Assembly: GCA_944326465.1 (NCBI GenBank)
Contig: CALVEB010000002.1
Coordinates: 94,569 to 158,568 of the forward strand
Source of the DNA: Candidatus Gastranaerophilales bacterium
GTDB lineage: Bacteria; Cyanobacteriota; Vampirovibrionia; Gastranaerophilales; Gastranaerophilaceae
Direction: 5' to 3'
DNA length: 64,000 bases
The translations under genes and the position numbers were made by a program. Positions 43,785 to 53,023 of this stretch are shown here, in pieces. The notes below the pieces were generated by a model, which made no database searches, was not told the origin of the DNA, and saw only the letters and a program-made list of their open reading frames with translations. Position 1 is the stretch's first letter; the number at the start of each line of letters is the position of its first letter.

Positions 43785-45011
43785 ATGAAAAAAAAGCAGG
43801 TTGTTATATTCGTAATTTTGGTTTGTATTTTGATTGCATTAAACAAGTTTTTAATGTACAAAACAAACGCGCCGATTATTGAAACACCTGAATTAATTAA
43901 TCATAATCATGTTTCATCCCAACGATTATTTGATAATGTATGGGAAGAAATTCGCGATAACTATTATGATCCTGATTTGAACGATCAAAACTGGGAACGC
44001 TGGAAGAATCGTTACCATGGCAAAATAAAAACAGACGCAGATGCAAAAGTAGCTATAGATACCATGCTTGCAAGTTTGGATGACCCGTATTCCAGATTTT
44101 TGACCAAAGCAGAATATTCAGACCAAAATACCTCCATTAATTCTAAAATAACTGGTATAGGTGTCAATATAGCATCTATTTCCGGTAAAATACATATTAT
44201 AAATGTAATAGAAGGTACACCTGCCCAATACGCAAACCTTTTACCTGATGATGTAATTGTTGCAATAGACGGGAAAGACGTGAGCGGTATGGCGCTTTCA
44301 GATGTCGCCAATCTGGTTAGAGGACCAGAAAACAGTATTGTAGAAATTACAGTACTGCGTAATAATGACAAATTAGTTAAAAAAGTTGTTAGAAAAGAAA
44401 TTAAAATAAAAACAGTAAGAAGTTCTGTTGATAAAAATATCGGCTATATAAAGATTTCTACATTTATAGGATCAACAACTCCTAACGAATTTTTGGAAGC
44501 ACTGGAAAAAACAAAAGACACAGACGGGCTGATTATAGATTTACGCGGTAATACCGGCGGATTATTGCCAAATGCAATATTTATAGCAAACCTGTTTATT
44601 CAGGAAGGTAAACTGGTCAGTATAGTCGGCCGCGGAGGTTACAAATATGATATAGTTGCCCAGAATACCGAATTTGGAGTTAAAAAACCGCTCGTAGTAC
44701 TTATTGACGGCGCCTCTGCCAGTGCCAGCGAAATTCTCTCAGGTGCCTTGAAAGATTACCATAAAGCAAAACTGATCGGCACAAGAACTTACGGTAAAGG
44801 TATGGTGCAAAAAATCATCCCTATGCAAAATGAAACAGGGCTTAATCTGACTATTGCAAAATATTTAACGCCTAAAGGTACTGATATTAATAAAAAAGGC
44901 ATAGAACCGGATATTAAAGTAACTTTCAGTTTAAATGATTTAAAGAATAGAAATGACGCCCAGTTAAACGCTGCAAAAAGTTATCTGGCAAAAACAATTT
45001 CTAAAAATTAA
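43785..45011 (+). CDS. ctpA: C-terminal processing peptidase, S41 family
   Basis: 408 residues. N-terminal membrane/signal segment (VVIFVILVCILIALNKFLM), then a PDZ domain with TGIGVNIASISGKIHIINVIEGTPAQ, and the S41 core. The catalytic Ser is in DGASASASEILSGAL and the Lys in GTRTYGKGMVQ; GLIIDLRGNTGGLL is the oxyanion strand. It cleaves C-terminal tails of envelope proteins; in cyanobacteria CtpA processes photosystem subunit D1, which is irrelevant here. The ATG is set by the -10 box 6 nt upstream. Confidence 0.92.
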   Translation: MKKKQVVIFVILVCILIALNKFLMYKTNAPIIETPELINHNHVSSQRLFDNVWEEIRDNYYDPDLNDQNWERWKNRYHGKIKTDADAKVAIDTMLASLDDPYSRFLTKAEYSDQNTSINSKITGIGVNIASISGKIHIINVIEGTPAQYANLLPDDVIVAIDGKDVSGMALSDVANLVRGPENSIVEITVLRNNDKLVKKVVRKEIKIKTVRSSVDKNIGYIKISTFIGSTTPNEFLEALEKTKDTDGLIIDLRGNTGGLLPNAIFIANLFIQEGKLVSIVGRGGYKYDIVAQNTEFGVKKPLVVLIDGASASASEILSGALKDYHKAKLIGTRTYGKGMVQKIIPMQNETGLNLTIAKYLTPKGTDINKKGIEPDIKVTFSLNDLKNRNDAQLNAAKSYLAKTISKN

Positions 45012-45031
45012 TATCTGATAAGCATCTGGAT

Positions 45032-45059
45032 TTGCGAATTTATATTTTCAGTTTATAAT
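45032..45059 (+). promoter_or_regulatory. promoter of mnmG, near-leaderless
   Basis: TTGCGA (45032-45037), 16-bp spacer, TATAAT (45054-45059), then 9 nt to the ATG at 45069, with no ribosome site. Confidence 0.5.
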
Positions 45060-45068
45060 AAAACTGTT

Positions 45069-46952
45069 ATGGATTATGTGAATAACAAATTTGATTGTAT
45101 AGTAGTCGGAGCAGGCCATGCCGGATGTGAAGCCGCGATTTCTTGTGCGCGTCTGGGGGCAAGCGTTTTGTTATGCTCTTTAAACCTTGACAATATTGCT
45201 CTTATGCCTTGTAACCCTGCAATAGGCGGGCCGGCTAAATCAACACTGGTCAGAGAAATAGATGCACTGGGCGGTGTTATGGGTGAAGCGGCTGACGCTA
45301 CGTATATTCAAATGAAAACGTTGAATTCCTCCAAAGGCCCTGCTGTCCGTGCTCTGCGTGCCCAATCAGACAAACGGCAGTATATGGATTATATGCGTAA
45401 TCTTATTGAACAAATAGATAATATACATCTGCGTCAGGCTTGTATTACTGATTTACTTGTAAAAGACGGTGCTGTTTGCGGTGTAATAGATGAGTTTGGC
45501 ATTGAATACACTGCTCCTGTTGCGATATTAACAACAGGAACTTCACTATCAGGAAAAATATTTGTAGGTCTAAAATCTTATGATGCAGGACGTCTTGGTG
45601 AGAAAGCTGCAATAGGTCTTTCGGATTCTCTACGCAGCCACGGCATTACCTTAAAAAAATTAAAAACCGGTACTCCGCCGCGTGTTGACAAAAGGACTAT
45701 AGATTATTCCAAAATGACAATTCAGCCGGGGGATGAAGAATTAAATTTTTACTCCTTTAAGCCTGATAGACCTGTAAGACCGCAATATCCGTGTTATTTA
45801 ACAAGAACAAATGAATTAACACACAGGATTATACGCGCAAATCTTGACAAATCTCCAATGTTTCAAGGGCTTATTCAAGGAGTCGGTCCGAGATACTGTC
45901 CGTCAATTGAGGACAAAGTTGTAAGATTTAGCGAAAATCCTTCGCATCATATATTTATAGAACCCGAAGGACTAGGCAATTACGAAATGTATATACAGGG
46001 TTTTTCAAGCAGTCTCCCCGCTGATGTTCAGGTAAAAATGCTTAGAACCCTGCCGGGACTTGAAAATGCTCATGTAATTAAACCGGCTTATGCTGTAGAA
46101 TATGATTATGTACCTGCTGTTCAGACGACACACTCATTGATGTCTAAAACAATAAAAGGGCTTTTCTTTGCAGGACAAATAAACGGAACAAGCGGATACG
46201 AGGAAGCCGCGGCGCAGGGATTAATTGCCGGTATTAATGCAATGAATTATCTCAATAAAACTGAAATGCTTGAACTATCACGGAGTTCGTCTTATATAGG
46301 AACGCTGATTGATGATCTTGTTACAAAAGATATTCAGGATCCTTACAGAATGCTTACTTCGCGTTCAGAATACAGGTTACTGCTTCGTCAGGACAATGCT
46401 GATTACAGACTCACGCCTATCGGGCATAAAATTGGTTTGATTGATGATGTTCAATACAAAATTTTTACAGATAAACAGGAAGCAATAGAACATGAACTTT
46501 TGCGCTGCCGCGAGGCAAAAATTTCGCCGACAGATGAAGTTAAATCAATTCTTTCAAAATACGGTGAAAATATAGAGCGCGGCATGAAAATTGCAGAACT
46601 TTTAAAGCGTCCTAACTTGAATTACAAAATAATCAAAGAACTGGATGAATACACCCGTGCATTAAATATCCCGAAAGATGTTTATGAACAGGTAGAAATT
46701 CTTATAAAATATGAAGGCTATCTGAAACGACAGGAGTTTCAGGTTGAACAGTCAGGCAAACTTGAAAAATATAAGATACCTGATGACATTGATTATTCAA
46801 AAATTGATCATATTTCATCAGAAACAAAAGATAAACTTTCTAAAATCCGTCCGAAAACCCTTGCGCAAGCTTCACGAATAGGCGGGGTAAAACCTGCGGA
46901 TATATCAGTGTTGATGGTCATGCTGGAACGCCATACTGTTGCAAGAAGTTAA
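45069..46952 (+). CDS. mnmG: tRNA uridine-5-carboxymethylaminomethyl modification enzyme MnmG
   Basis: 627 residues, the FAD protein that with MnmE (not in the window) modifies U34 of several tRNAs. Seen: the FAD-binding loop VVGAGHAGCEAA near residue 12, LMPCNPAIGGPAKS, the family signature GPRYCPSIEDKVVRF, the C-terminal GQINGTSGYEEAAAQG, and the helical C-terminal domain ending in RIGGVKPADIS. Length normal. Confidence 0.96.
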   Translation: MDYVNNKFDCIVVGAGHAGCEAAISCARLGASVLLCSLNLDNIALMPCNPAIGGPAKSTLVREIDALGGVMGEAADATYIQMKTLNSSKGPAVRALRAQSDKRQYMDYMRNLIEQIDNIHLRQACITDLLVKDGAVCGVIDEFGIEYTAPVAILTTGTSLSGKIFVGLKSYDAGRLGEKAAIGLSDSLRSHGITLKKLKTGTPPRVDKRTIDYSKMTIQPGDEELNFYSFKPDRPVRPQYPCYLTRTNELTHRIIRANLDKSPMFQGLIQGVGPRYCPSIEDKVVRFSENPSHHIFIEPEGLGNYEMYIQGFSSSLPADVQVKMLRTLPGLENAHVIKPAYAVEYDYVPAVQTTHSLMSKTIKGLFFAGQINGTSGYEEAAAQGLIAGINAMNYLNKTEMLELSRSSSYIGTLIDDLVTKDIQDPYRMLTSRSEYRLLLRQDNADYRLTPIGHKIGLIDDVQYKIFTDKQEAIEHELLRCREAKISPTDEVKSILSKYGENIERGMKIAELLKRPNLNYKIIKELDEYTRALNIPKDVYEQVEILIKYEGYLKRQEFQVEQSGKLEKYKIPDDIDYSKIDHISSETKDKLSKIRPKTLAQASRIGGVKPADISVLMVMLERHTVARS

Positions 46953-46980
46953 TCACTAAATAGTTAAAATAAAATATATT

Positions 46981-47085
46981 AAAGAATATGCTCCACGAAA
47001 TTCAAAAGACATTACATACGAAAAAGGTATTGCTGCAAACTTTGATACCTGCGAAATTATGTATTATGAGATAAGTCCGGAATAA
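46981..47085 (+). pseudogene. possible gene fragment after mnmG
   Basis: The frame from 46981 reads KEYAPRNSKDITYEKGIAANFD and on to a stop at 47083-47085, with a coding-like composition but no start codon. A second short frame on the minus strand (about 47108-47190) reads like a protein end (APKSTFIHGTKLTAESC...). Together they suggest decayed genes in the 243-bp gap. Low confidence: short frames can look coding by chance. Confidence 0.22.
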
Positions 47086-47195
47086 TAAACTCCGTGGAAA
47101 TTTAACGTCTTATCTCTCAACATCCGAACATACCAAACAACTTTCCGCAGTTAACTTTGTACCATGTATAAAAGTGGACTTTGGCGCTTCTACAA

Positions 47196-47510
47196 TTATT
47201 TTGAAAGTATAAAAATTATATCATAAATTTGTTTCAATTTTTTGCGTTTACAGCCTGAAAGCAAAGTTATGATATTTTTTATAATATTTTCATTTGTATC
47301 CGGCGTGGTTAGTAACAACTGAGCAGGTGAAATTCCAAAAACAGAACATATTTTATCTATTGTTTCTGCTGTCGGCTGGTATCTATTTCTTTCAATGTTT
47401 GAAACACCCTGCAGGCTTATACCTATTTTTTCTGCAAATTCTTCCTGTGTTAAGTGATGTTTTAAACGCAGTTCCTTAATATTTGAATTAATTAATTTTT
47501 GATAACCCAT
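47196..47510 (-). CDS. XRE-family transcriptional regulator
   Basis: 104 residues. Residues 10-65 form a Cro/C1 HTH (IKELRLKHHLTQEEFAEKIGISLQGVSNIERNRYQPTAETIDKICSVFGIS). The ATG at 47510 is preferred to a TTG 6 nt upstream; TATAAC lies 9 nt before it. No clear partner. It faces away from the LysM gene with an 87-bp plus promoter gap between. Confidence 0.8.
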   Translation of the reverse strand: MGYQKLINSNIKELRLKHHLTQEEFAEKIGISLQGVSNIERNRYQPTAETIDKICSVFGISPAQLLLTTPDTNENIIKNIITLLSGCKRKKLKQIYDIIFILSK

Positions 47511-47683
47511 ATTCAATAAGTTATAATAATATACTAAATAATTTAATAAACTATTTGGAGAATTATATGGCTAATTAATTGTAAACAATTGTTTCAAATC
47601 CATTGTTTTTCAACAATTTTGTCCTTAATATTTTTTTATATATACATAAGCATTTATATGAGTATAAAAAAGGAGGATTTACC

Positions 47684-48772
47684 ATGAATGATTACACAAT
47701 TAAGCCGGGCGACACACTATCAAAAATTGCCAGACAGTATGGTACAACGGTTGCAGAACTTGCCAAAATAAACAACATAAAAAATGTTAATACTATTTTT
47801 GCAGGTAAAACATTAAAGTTGAAAGCAGACAGCCCGCAAATAAATAATAATGATGCAATAAGAATGTTGAATGATATGCAGCAAAATTCCCAAGCCCAGG
47901 AAAATATTTCCGCTCAAAAGGATAAAACTCCTGTACAAAATGTGTTTACCAGAGATGCAAACCCGCCAAAAGCAGTGAAAGTTAAGGATGGAGAGGTGAT
48001 TGATCCTTTCGAAAGTATTGAAGATAATCAGGGACGTCCAACAAGAATAATATCAAGAAGTCTGGCAGATGGAACTGTTTCTTCATATACCGATGTTGAA
48101 TATTTGAAACAAGGCGGTACTATAGAAACGACCAGAGATGCAAACGGTGAGTTATTGTTATATGCAGAGCGCAATTCTAAAGAGCAAGTTACCAAAACGA
48201 TTACCAAGCCAAGAGAAGGCGTATTTGAAGAAAAACTGTTGGATGAAACAGGTGCTATCAATTCTTTAATACGTAGGGATTCAAATGGGGAAGTAATATC
48301 CAAAATTAATTATGAGCGAATACTTAATAGTAACGGAGAATCTATTGGTAGTATTTTAGTATCGACAGAAAATGCTAAAGGTACAGTCATAGAACAAAAC
48401 GAAGATTTTAAACCTGTACTTGATAGCAATGGGAAACGTATAGGCTGGATAAGAAAGGAGCCTCAAGATTTTACAGCAACATCAAAACCAATAAATGATC
48501 CAAGATTTCAAGGGCTTGAAAATTATAATTTTGTAAGACATGCAGCCAAAGATGGAATAGGTATGATTACTGTAAATAATGAAAATATACTTATACAGCA
48601 TACTAATGATAATAAATATGAGCTAACAAGAATTAATATGAAAAATCAAGTAGAATTCTTACAGTATTCATCCATGGAAGAACTAAAAAAAGCACTGGCA
48701 GATAAAAATAGTAATTTCGGGGCGTACGCAGGAAACGGATATAACGATATAAACTATTTCTTTATTCCGTAG
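47684..48772 (+). CDS. LysM-domain protein
   Basis: 362 residues. Starts directly with a LysM peptidoglycan-binding domain (YTIKPGDTLSKIARQYGTTVAELAKINNI...IFAGKTLKL, residues 3-47) without a signal peptide. A low-complexity linker follows and then a region with turn-rich D-x-N-G-x/YD-like strands (RDANGELLLYAERNSKEQ, LDETGAINSLIRRDSNGEVISK), possibly beta-solenoid, and an unknown end domain. AAGGAGG lies 8 nt before the ATG. Signal-less LysM proteins are often exported by phage-type or unconventional routes; the role is unknown. Confidence 0.75.
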   Translation: MNDYTIKPGDTLSKIARQYGTTVAELAKINNIKNVNTIFAGKTLKLKADSPQINNNDAIRMLNDMQQNSQAQENISAQKDKTPVQNVFTRDANPPKAVKVKDGEVIDPFESIEDNQGRPTRIISRSLADGTVSSYTDVEYLKQGGTIETTRDANGELLLYAERNSKEQVTKTITKPREGVFEEKLLDETGAINSLIRRDSNGEVISKINYERILNSNGESIGSILVSTENAKGTVIEQNEDFKPVLDSNGKRIGWIRKEPQDFTATSKPINDPRFQGLENYNFVRHAAKDGIGMITVNNENILIQHTNDNKYELTRINMKNQVEFLQYSSMEELKKALADKNSNFGAYAGNGYNDINYFFIP

Positions 48773-48879
48773 GCTTGCGATTATGCTGAGCAATCAAGGT
48801 GTGCCTGTTCTTTATTTTCGGAATTGATAAATAAGACATAATTCTCACAAATAGACTTTAACCTAATAAAGAATATAGG

Positions 48880-49230
48880 ACTTTCTTGCTTGCCCGCATG
48901 TAACGGCATTCCGGACATACCAAAACAAAAGCAGGGATAATCCCTGCTTTAATTTTGTTACTAAAAAACTCCCCAGGTTGGACTGTCTTGCTCGGCGGCG
49001 TTAAACGGGTCTTCGGTTGACGCCTTCAATGCCGATGGCATTTTGTCGTCAAGCCTCCGCCCTCTGCCGCCTCGCGCTCGAACCTGACAAGGCTCTGCCT
49101 TGTGGTTCTCGTCCAACTTTTGAAAACTTCAGTCATTACAAATGCAGGGACAAGCCCTGCTTTTGTAATGTCAATAAAAAACTCCCCAGGTTGTCTTGCT
49201 CGCTCGCGTGTAACGGCATTCCGGACTTTC
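48880..49230. repeat. hairpin-rich, GC-rich repeated block at the edge of the defence island
   Basis: No gene is supported in the 809 bp between the LysM gene and the SIR2 gene. Two direct repeat pairs are present: AAAAAACTCCCCAGGTTG at 48963-48980 and 49176-49193, and TGTAACGGCATTCCGGAC near 48900 and near 49210. Stems: TTGACG...CGTCAA enclosing AATGCC/GGCATT (49017-49052), ACAAGGC/GCCTTGT (49087-49103), and CATTACAAA-GCAGGG/CCCTGC-TTTGTAATG (49134-49170). Base composition is far richer in G+C than either side. On the minus strand one frame ends like a protein (ALKASTEDPFNAAEQDS), so this may be decayed coding sequence. The 230 bp after it show an inverted repeat AACATCTTA (near 49327) / TAAGATGTT (near 49424). 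Confidence 0.6.
48928..48950 (+). terminator. terminator-like hairpin after the LysM gene
   Basis: AAAGCAGGGA/TCCCTGCTTT, 10-bp perfect stem with a 3-nt loop, followed by AATTTTG. Confidence 0.65.
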
Positions 49231-49581
49231 TTTTTGCAAGCAAGAGCTTGCTACAAAGAAAGCTCCTCCAGCCTCAGCTCGCTCGCGCTGGACTCTCACG
49301 GTTGGTTCAAGCCCTATTGTAAAGAAACATCTTAGATGATTATTTGTAACAGAGAAAATGAGTATTTAATAAATTAAGATTCTACTTCATCTTTGTCTCG
49401 TTAGGATTTAATTCATTCGAAGATAAGATGTTTTGATTAGCTTGATTACCCAAAGGTGGTGTTGTAATTCGCCAATAATTTTAAGAAAAACGACAAGAAA
49501 AATTGAGAAAAATGTTAATCTTTTATTAATAAAAATAAATAAAGTCTGTATTTGAACTATAATAATAAAATAGGTAGCGGG

Positions 49582-51321
49582 ATGGAATATAAAGAGTTTT
49601 TAAATATATTTAAATTAAAAGGGCAACATTTTATGTGGTTTCTTGGTGCAGGAACTTCTGTTTCTGCGGGAGTTCCTTCTGCCTCAAATTTAATAGATCA
49701 ATTCAAATTAAATATATTCTGCAAAAATACCAGTTCAAATCCGAAACTATACTACGATTTGTCTAATCCAATAGCAAGACAATCTTTACAAAATTATTTT
49801 ATTGAAAATAAAATAGTTCCTAATCCTGACGAGAATGAGTATGCCTATTATTTTGAAAAAGCATATCCATTAGAAGAACTCAGACAACAAGTAATCGAAA
49901 AGGTTGTAAAAGGTCGTTCTCCATCATACGGTCAAGAAATATTAGCTTCACTGATGAAACTGAACCTTTGCCGAATAGTTTGGACAACAAATTTTGATAA
50001 GCTAATAGAAAATGCGGCTTCAAAATTGTACAATACTACAGATGAACTTACTGTTTCAACATTAGATAGCAATAATATAGCTAGAGATGTTATAAATAAT
50101 GAGAAATGGCCCTTATTAATTAAATTGCACGGAGATTTTCAATCAAAAAAAATTAAAAATACAAATAGCGAATTAGAGAAGCAGGATACAGAATATCGTA
50201 AATTATTAATAGAACAATGCCAACGATATGGATTAATAGTTGCAGGATATAGTGGTCGAGATGAGTCCATTATGAGTTCTTTCCGTGAAGCATTGGAGAA
50301 TGGAAATGCATTCCCACATGGATTATTATGGTTAATGAGAGCAGGAGAAGAACCTTGTAGCAAATTGAAAAATCTAATATTTAGAGCAAAAGAATTAAAT
50401 GTTAATGCTGAAATTATTAATATACAGAATTTTGATGAAGTAATGGGGGATATATTAAAACAAATTGAAAATATACCAGATGATATTATAAAATACTTAA
50501 ATACGAAAATGCCCAAAGCCACATTTCCACCATTACCAAGCAAAGGGAAGAATTTCCCCGTTTTAAGAATGAACGCATTACCAATTCTTGAATATCCTTT
50601 AAATTGTAAATTAATAGATTGTGAGATTGGTGGATTTGAAGAAATTCAAAAAGCGATTAAAAAAGCAAATACCAATATCGTTGCTATGCGAAAAAAAGAA
50701 GGTGTGATAGCCTTTGGACAATTAAATGAATTACAAAAAACTTTTTCAACTTATAAATTAAAAAGTATAGTTGATTACACTTTAAATCAAGAATTATTGC
50801 TAGAAGGGAAACAAGAATTAAATTTATTGTATAAACTGTTAATTAAATGTCTTGAACAAGATTTACCGATTATCGGGAAGTATCGTGGTCGTAGTCATTA
50901 CATAATACTTGATAAAAATAAAATAAACCCTCAAAAATTTGCTAATTGGCAAAGAGGACAATATCAATTTGCAGAATATTGTTATGGTAAAATTCCAAAT
51001 ACAAATATTGAATGGGTTCAAGCTTTAAAAATATCGGCAGAATTTAGATTTGAGCAATTATGGTTAATATTAGAACCTAAAATATGGGTAGAACCTAAAG
51101 AATATGATGAAAATATTACAAACAAAATTAAAACATTTATTAATTCCAAATATTCAAATAGAATGAATAGTGTAAGTAACCTATTTTTAGATAAGTGGAT
51201 AAATTTATTAATTGGTAAAAATAAAAACAAAGAGTTAATGCTATTTCAATCGTCTGAAAAAGACATATCTCCTAAATTTATTGTTAATGGAACTACGGCA
51301 TATAGTAGAGGTGGTGAATAA
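49582..51321 (+). CDS. SIR2-APAZ protein of a short Argonaute system (SPARSA NADase)
   Basis: 579 residues. Residues 10-270 are a SIR2 domain with FLGAGTSVSAGVPSASNLI, the catalytic WTTNFDKLIE (Asn) and IKLHGDF (His), and GYSGRDESIM. Residues 300-579 match the APAZ partner region that replaces the N-PAZ half of Argonaute. In SPARSA systems the complex, on guide-directed binding of invader DNA, hydrolyses NAD+ and stops the cell. The ATG at 49582 is preferred: TATAAT at 49558-49563 lies upstream, so a TTG at 49552 is ruled out. Translation overlaps the Argonaute gene by one base (TAATG). Confidence 0.88.
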   Translation: MEYKEFLNIFKLKGQHFMWFLGAGTSVSAGVPSASNLIDQFKLNIFCKNTSSNPKLYYDLSNPIARQSLQNYFIENKIVPNPDENEYAYYFEKAYPLEELRQQVIEKVVKGRSPSYGQEILASLMKLNLCRIVWTTNFDKLIENAASKLYNTTDELTVSTLDSNNIARDVINNEKWPLLIKLHGDFQSKKIKNTNSELEKQDTEYRKLLIEQCQRYGLIVAGYSGRDESIMSSFREALENGNAFPHGLLWLMRAGEEPCSKLKNLIFRAKELNVNAEIINIQNFDEVMGDILKQIENIPDDIIKYLNTKMPKATFPPLPSKGKNFPVLRMNALPILEYPLNCKLIDCEIGGFEEIQKAIKKANTNIVAMRKKEGVIAFGQLNELQKTFSTYKLKSIVDYTLNQELLLEGKQELNLLYKLLIKCLEQDLPIIGKYRGRSHYIILDKNKINPQKFANWQRGQYQFAEYCYGKIPNTNIEWVQALKISAEFRFEQLWLILEPKIWVEPKEYDENITNKIKTFINSKYSNRMNSVSNLFLDKWINLLIGKNKNKELMLFQSSEKDISPKFIVNGTTAYSRGGE

Positions 51322-52736
51322 TGACTAATCACTCTCATTTAATTGCATATCAAAATATTCCTGAACCATTATTAACATTTAACCCAGAAAGAGATGATTG
51401 TATCAGTATACATCCATTAAAAGGATTAATTGAATATGGTCCATATAATCAAAAACTTATTGGGAATGCTTTCCCTATAATTAGAGTTGCTACGATGGGT
51501 CCAAAAGGAACTCATAAAATAATATCGGAATTAATAAATCAACTAAAAAGTAGACAAACACCACAAGAAAGAAAAGAATATCTTATAGATTTTCCAGGAT
51601 TTAAAAATGTTTTTAAAAGAGATATTGAGATAAACGCAGAAATAAATATTGAAATATCGCAAGAACAAGAAACCATAGTTTTAAATGCCGATAAGCCATA
51701 TAAAAAATTAGCTGATTTGTTTACGCAATTAATATCTAAAATTGCAAATAATAAATATGATTTTGATATCTTATATGTGTATTTACCACAAAATTGGTAT
51801 CCAACATTTGAATGCAAGGCTGATGAAGATTTTGATCTGCATGATTATATAAAAGCTTTGTGTGTCGGCTATGGTATACCAACTCAAATCATCAGAGAAG
51901 ATAAATCATTGCAGTATCCTTGCCAATGCAGTGTAATGTGGCATTTAGGGATTGCTACATATAGTAAAATAACTGGTGTTCCTTGGAAATTAGCACAAAT
52001 GTCTCCAGATACGGCTTATATTGGTATGAGTTATGCATTAAGAAATAATAGAGAAAAATCCAAATTCGTCACGTGTTGTAGTCAAGTTTTTGATGCTGAG
52101 GGTTCAGGCATGGAATTTGTTGCTTATGAAACAAGTGATTTTAGATTAGAATCGAGAGATAATCCATATTTATCAAAAGATGAAATAAGAAGAGTAATGT
52201 CTCGCTGTCTGTCAATATACCAAGAAAGGAATGCAGGTAAACCTCCAAAAAATATTGTAATTCATAAATCAACAGAGTTTAAGGAAGAGGAAGTAGATGG
52301 GTGCTATGATGCATTAAAAGTTTGCAGTGATATTGAACTCGTGCAAATTCAACAAAATGTACATTGGAAAGCAATTAAAGTAGATGGTAACAATGATATT
52401 GCAGGATATCCTGTAAATAGGGGTACAATTTTAAGATTAGATAATGATTTGCTTTTATGGACACAGGGAAATGTGGATATATCACAGAGGGGTAGACATT
52501 TTTACAAAGAAGGACGAGGAATTCCTGAACCAATTTTACTTAAAAGATTTGCAGGACACAATTCCTGGTATGATAGTGCACATAGTATTTTAGGATTAAG
52601 TAAAATGAATTGGAATAGTGATAGTTTGTACGATAGACTGCCTGTAACTCTTGAATTCGCTCAAAAATTAGCAAGAACAATAAAACGAATGCCGCATTTA
52701 GAAGCAAAACCATATCAATATAGATTTTTTATGTAG
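51321..52736 (+). CDS. short prokaryotic Argonaute (MID-PIWI), catalytically inactive
   Basis: 471 residues, the length of a short pAgo with only MID and PIWI. Residues 190-230 look like the MID pocket (IPTQIIREDKSLQYPCQCSV). In the PIWI half, AYIGMSYALR holds Met where slicers have the first catalytic Asp, and HKSTEFKEEEVDG follows, so no target cutting is expected. It takes RNA guides and recognises DNA, then activates the SIR2-APAZ subunit (known for the family). Its ATG overlaps the SIR2-APAZ stop. Confidence 0.88.
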   Translation: MTNHSHLIAYQNIPEPLLTFNPERDDCISIHPLKGLIEYGPYNQKLIGNAFPIIRVATMGPKGTHKIISELINQLKSRQTPQERKEYLIDFPGFKNVFKRDIEINAEINIEISQEQETIVLNADKPYKKLADLFTQLISKIANNKYDFDILYVYLPQNWYPTFECKADEDFDLHDYIKALCVGYGIPTQIIREDKSLQYPCQCSVMWHLGIATYSKITGVPWKLAQMSPDTAYIGMSYALRNNREKSKFVTCCSQVFDAEGSGMEFVAYETSDFRLESRDNPYLSKDEIRRVMSRCLSIYQERNAGKPPKNIVIHKSTEFKEEEVDGCYDALKVCSDIELVQIQQNVHWKAIKVDGNNDIAGYPVNRGTILRLDNDLLLWTQGNVDISQRGRHFYKEGRGIPEPILLKRFAGHNSWYDSAHSILGLSKMNWNSDSLYDRLPVTLEFAQKLARTIKRMPHLEAKPYQYRFFM

Positions 52737-52739
52737 TAA

Positions 52740-52883
52740 ATGTCTAAAATATTAAACGATACAGAAGCAAGGTTTTATTCAAAAATTTTAGAATTTATTT
52801 TGATTAAAATTGTCGAAAGTATGCCTGAAATGGTAGTTTTTGTTCGGAAATTTTGTAATTATTGGCTTCAATCCAGTTCTTGA
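52740..52883 (+). CDS. possible small ORF after the short Argonaute
   Basis: 47 codons starting 4 nt after the pAgo stop: MSKILNDTEARFYSKILEF and on, mostly helical. No ribosome site of its own, so expression would need coupling to pAgo. It may be a remnant or chance; the rest of the gap (52,884-53,023) shows nothing more. Confidence 0.3.
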   Translation: MSKILNDTEARFYSKILEFILIKIVESMPEMVVFVRKFCNYWLQSSS

Positions 52884-53023
52884 AACCGGTAAAGTTTTGA
52901 TTTTATACAGAAATTTTGCCCCCTTTTTTAAGTTCCTACTTGACTAAATATTCTTAAAACGGATTTTTGAAAAATTGTAAAAGTTGCAATGTTTATCACT
53001 TGAGTTTCCATTTAATTACTACA

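Noticed and set aside
49060..49130. possible tRNA in the GC-rich block
   Set aside because: A GTTCGA-like run is present on the minus strand, but no acceptor stem or anticodon arm forms.
49017..49335. overlapping 101- and 77-codon plus-strand frames in the GC-rich block
   Set aside because: Arise from the hairpins and direct repeats; composition is unlike any neighbour gene and there is no ribosome site.
50139..50543. 134-codon minus-strand frame in the SIR2-APAZ gene
   Set aside because: Antisense shadow of an AT-rich gene; no start signals.
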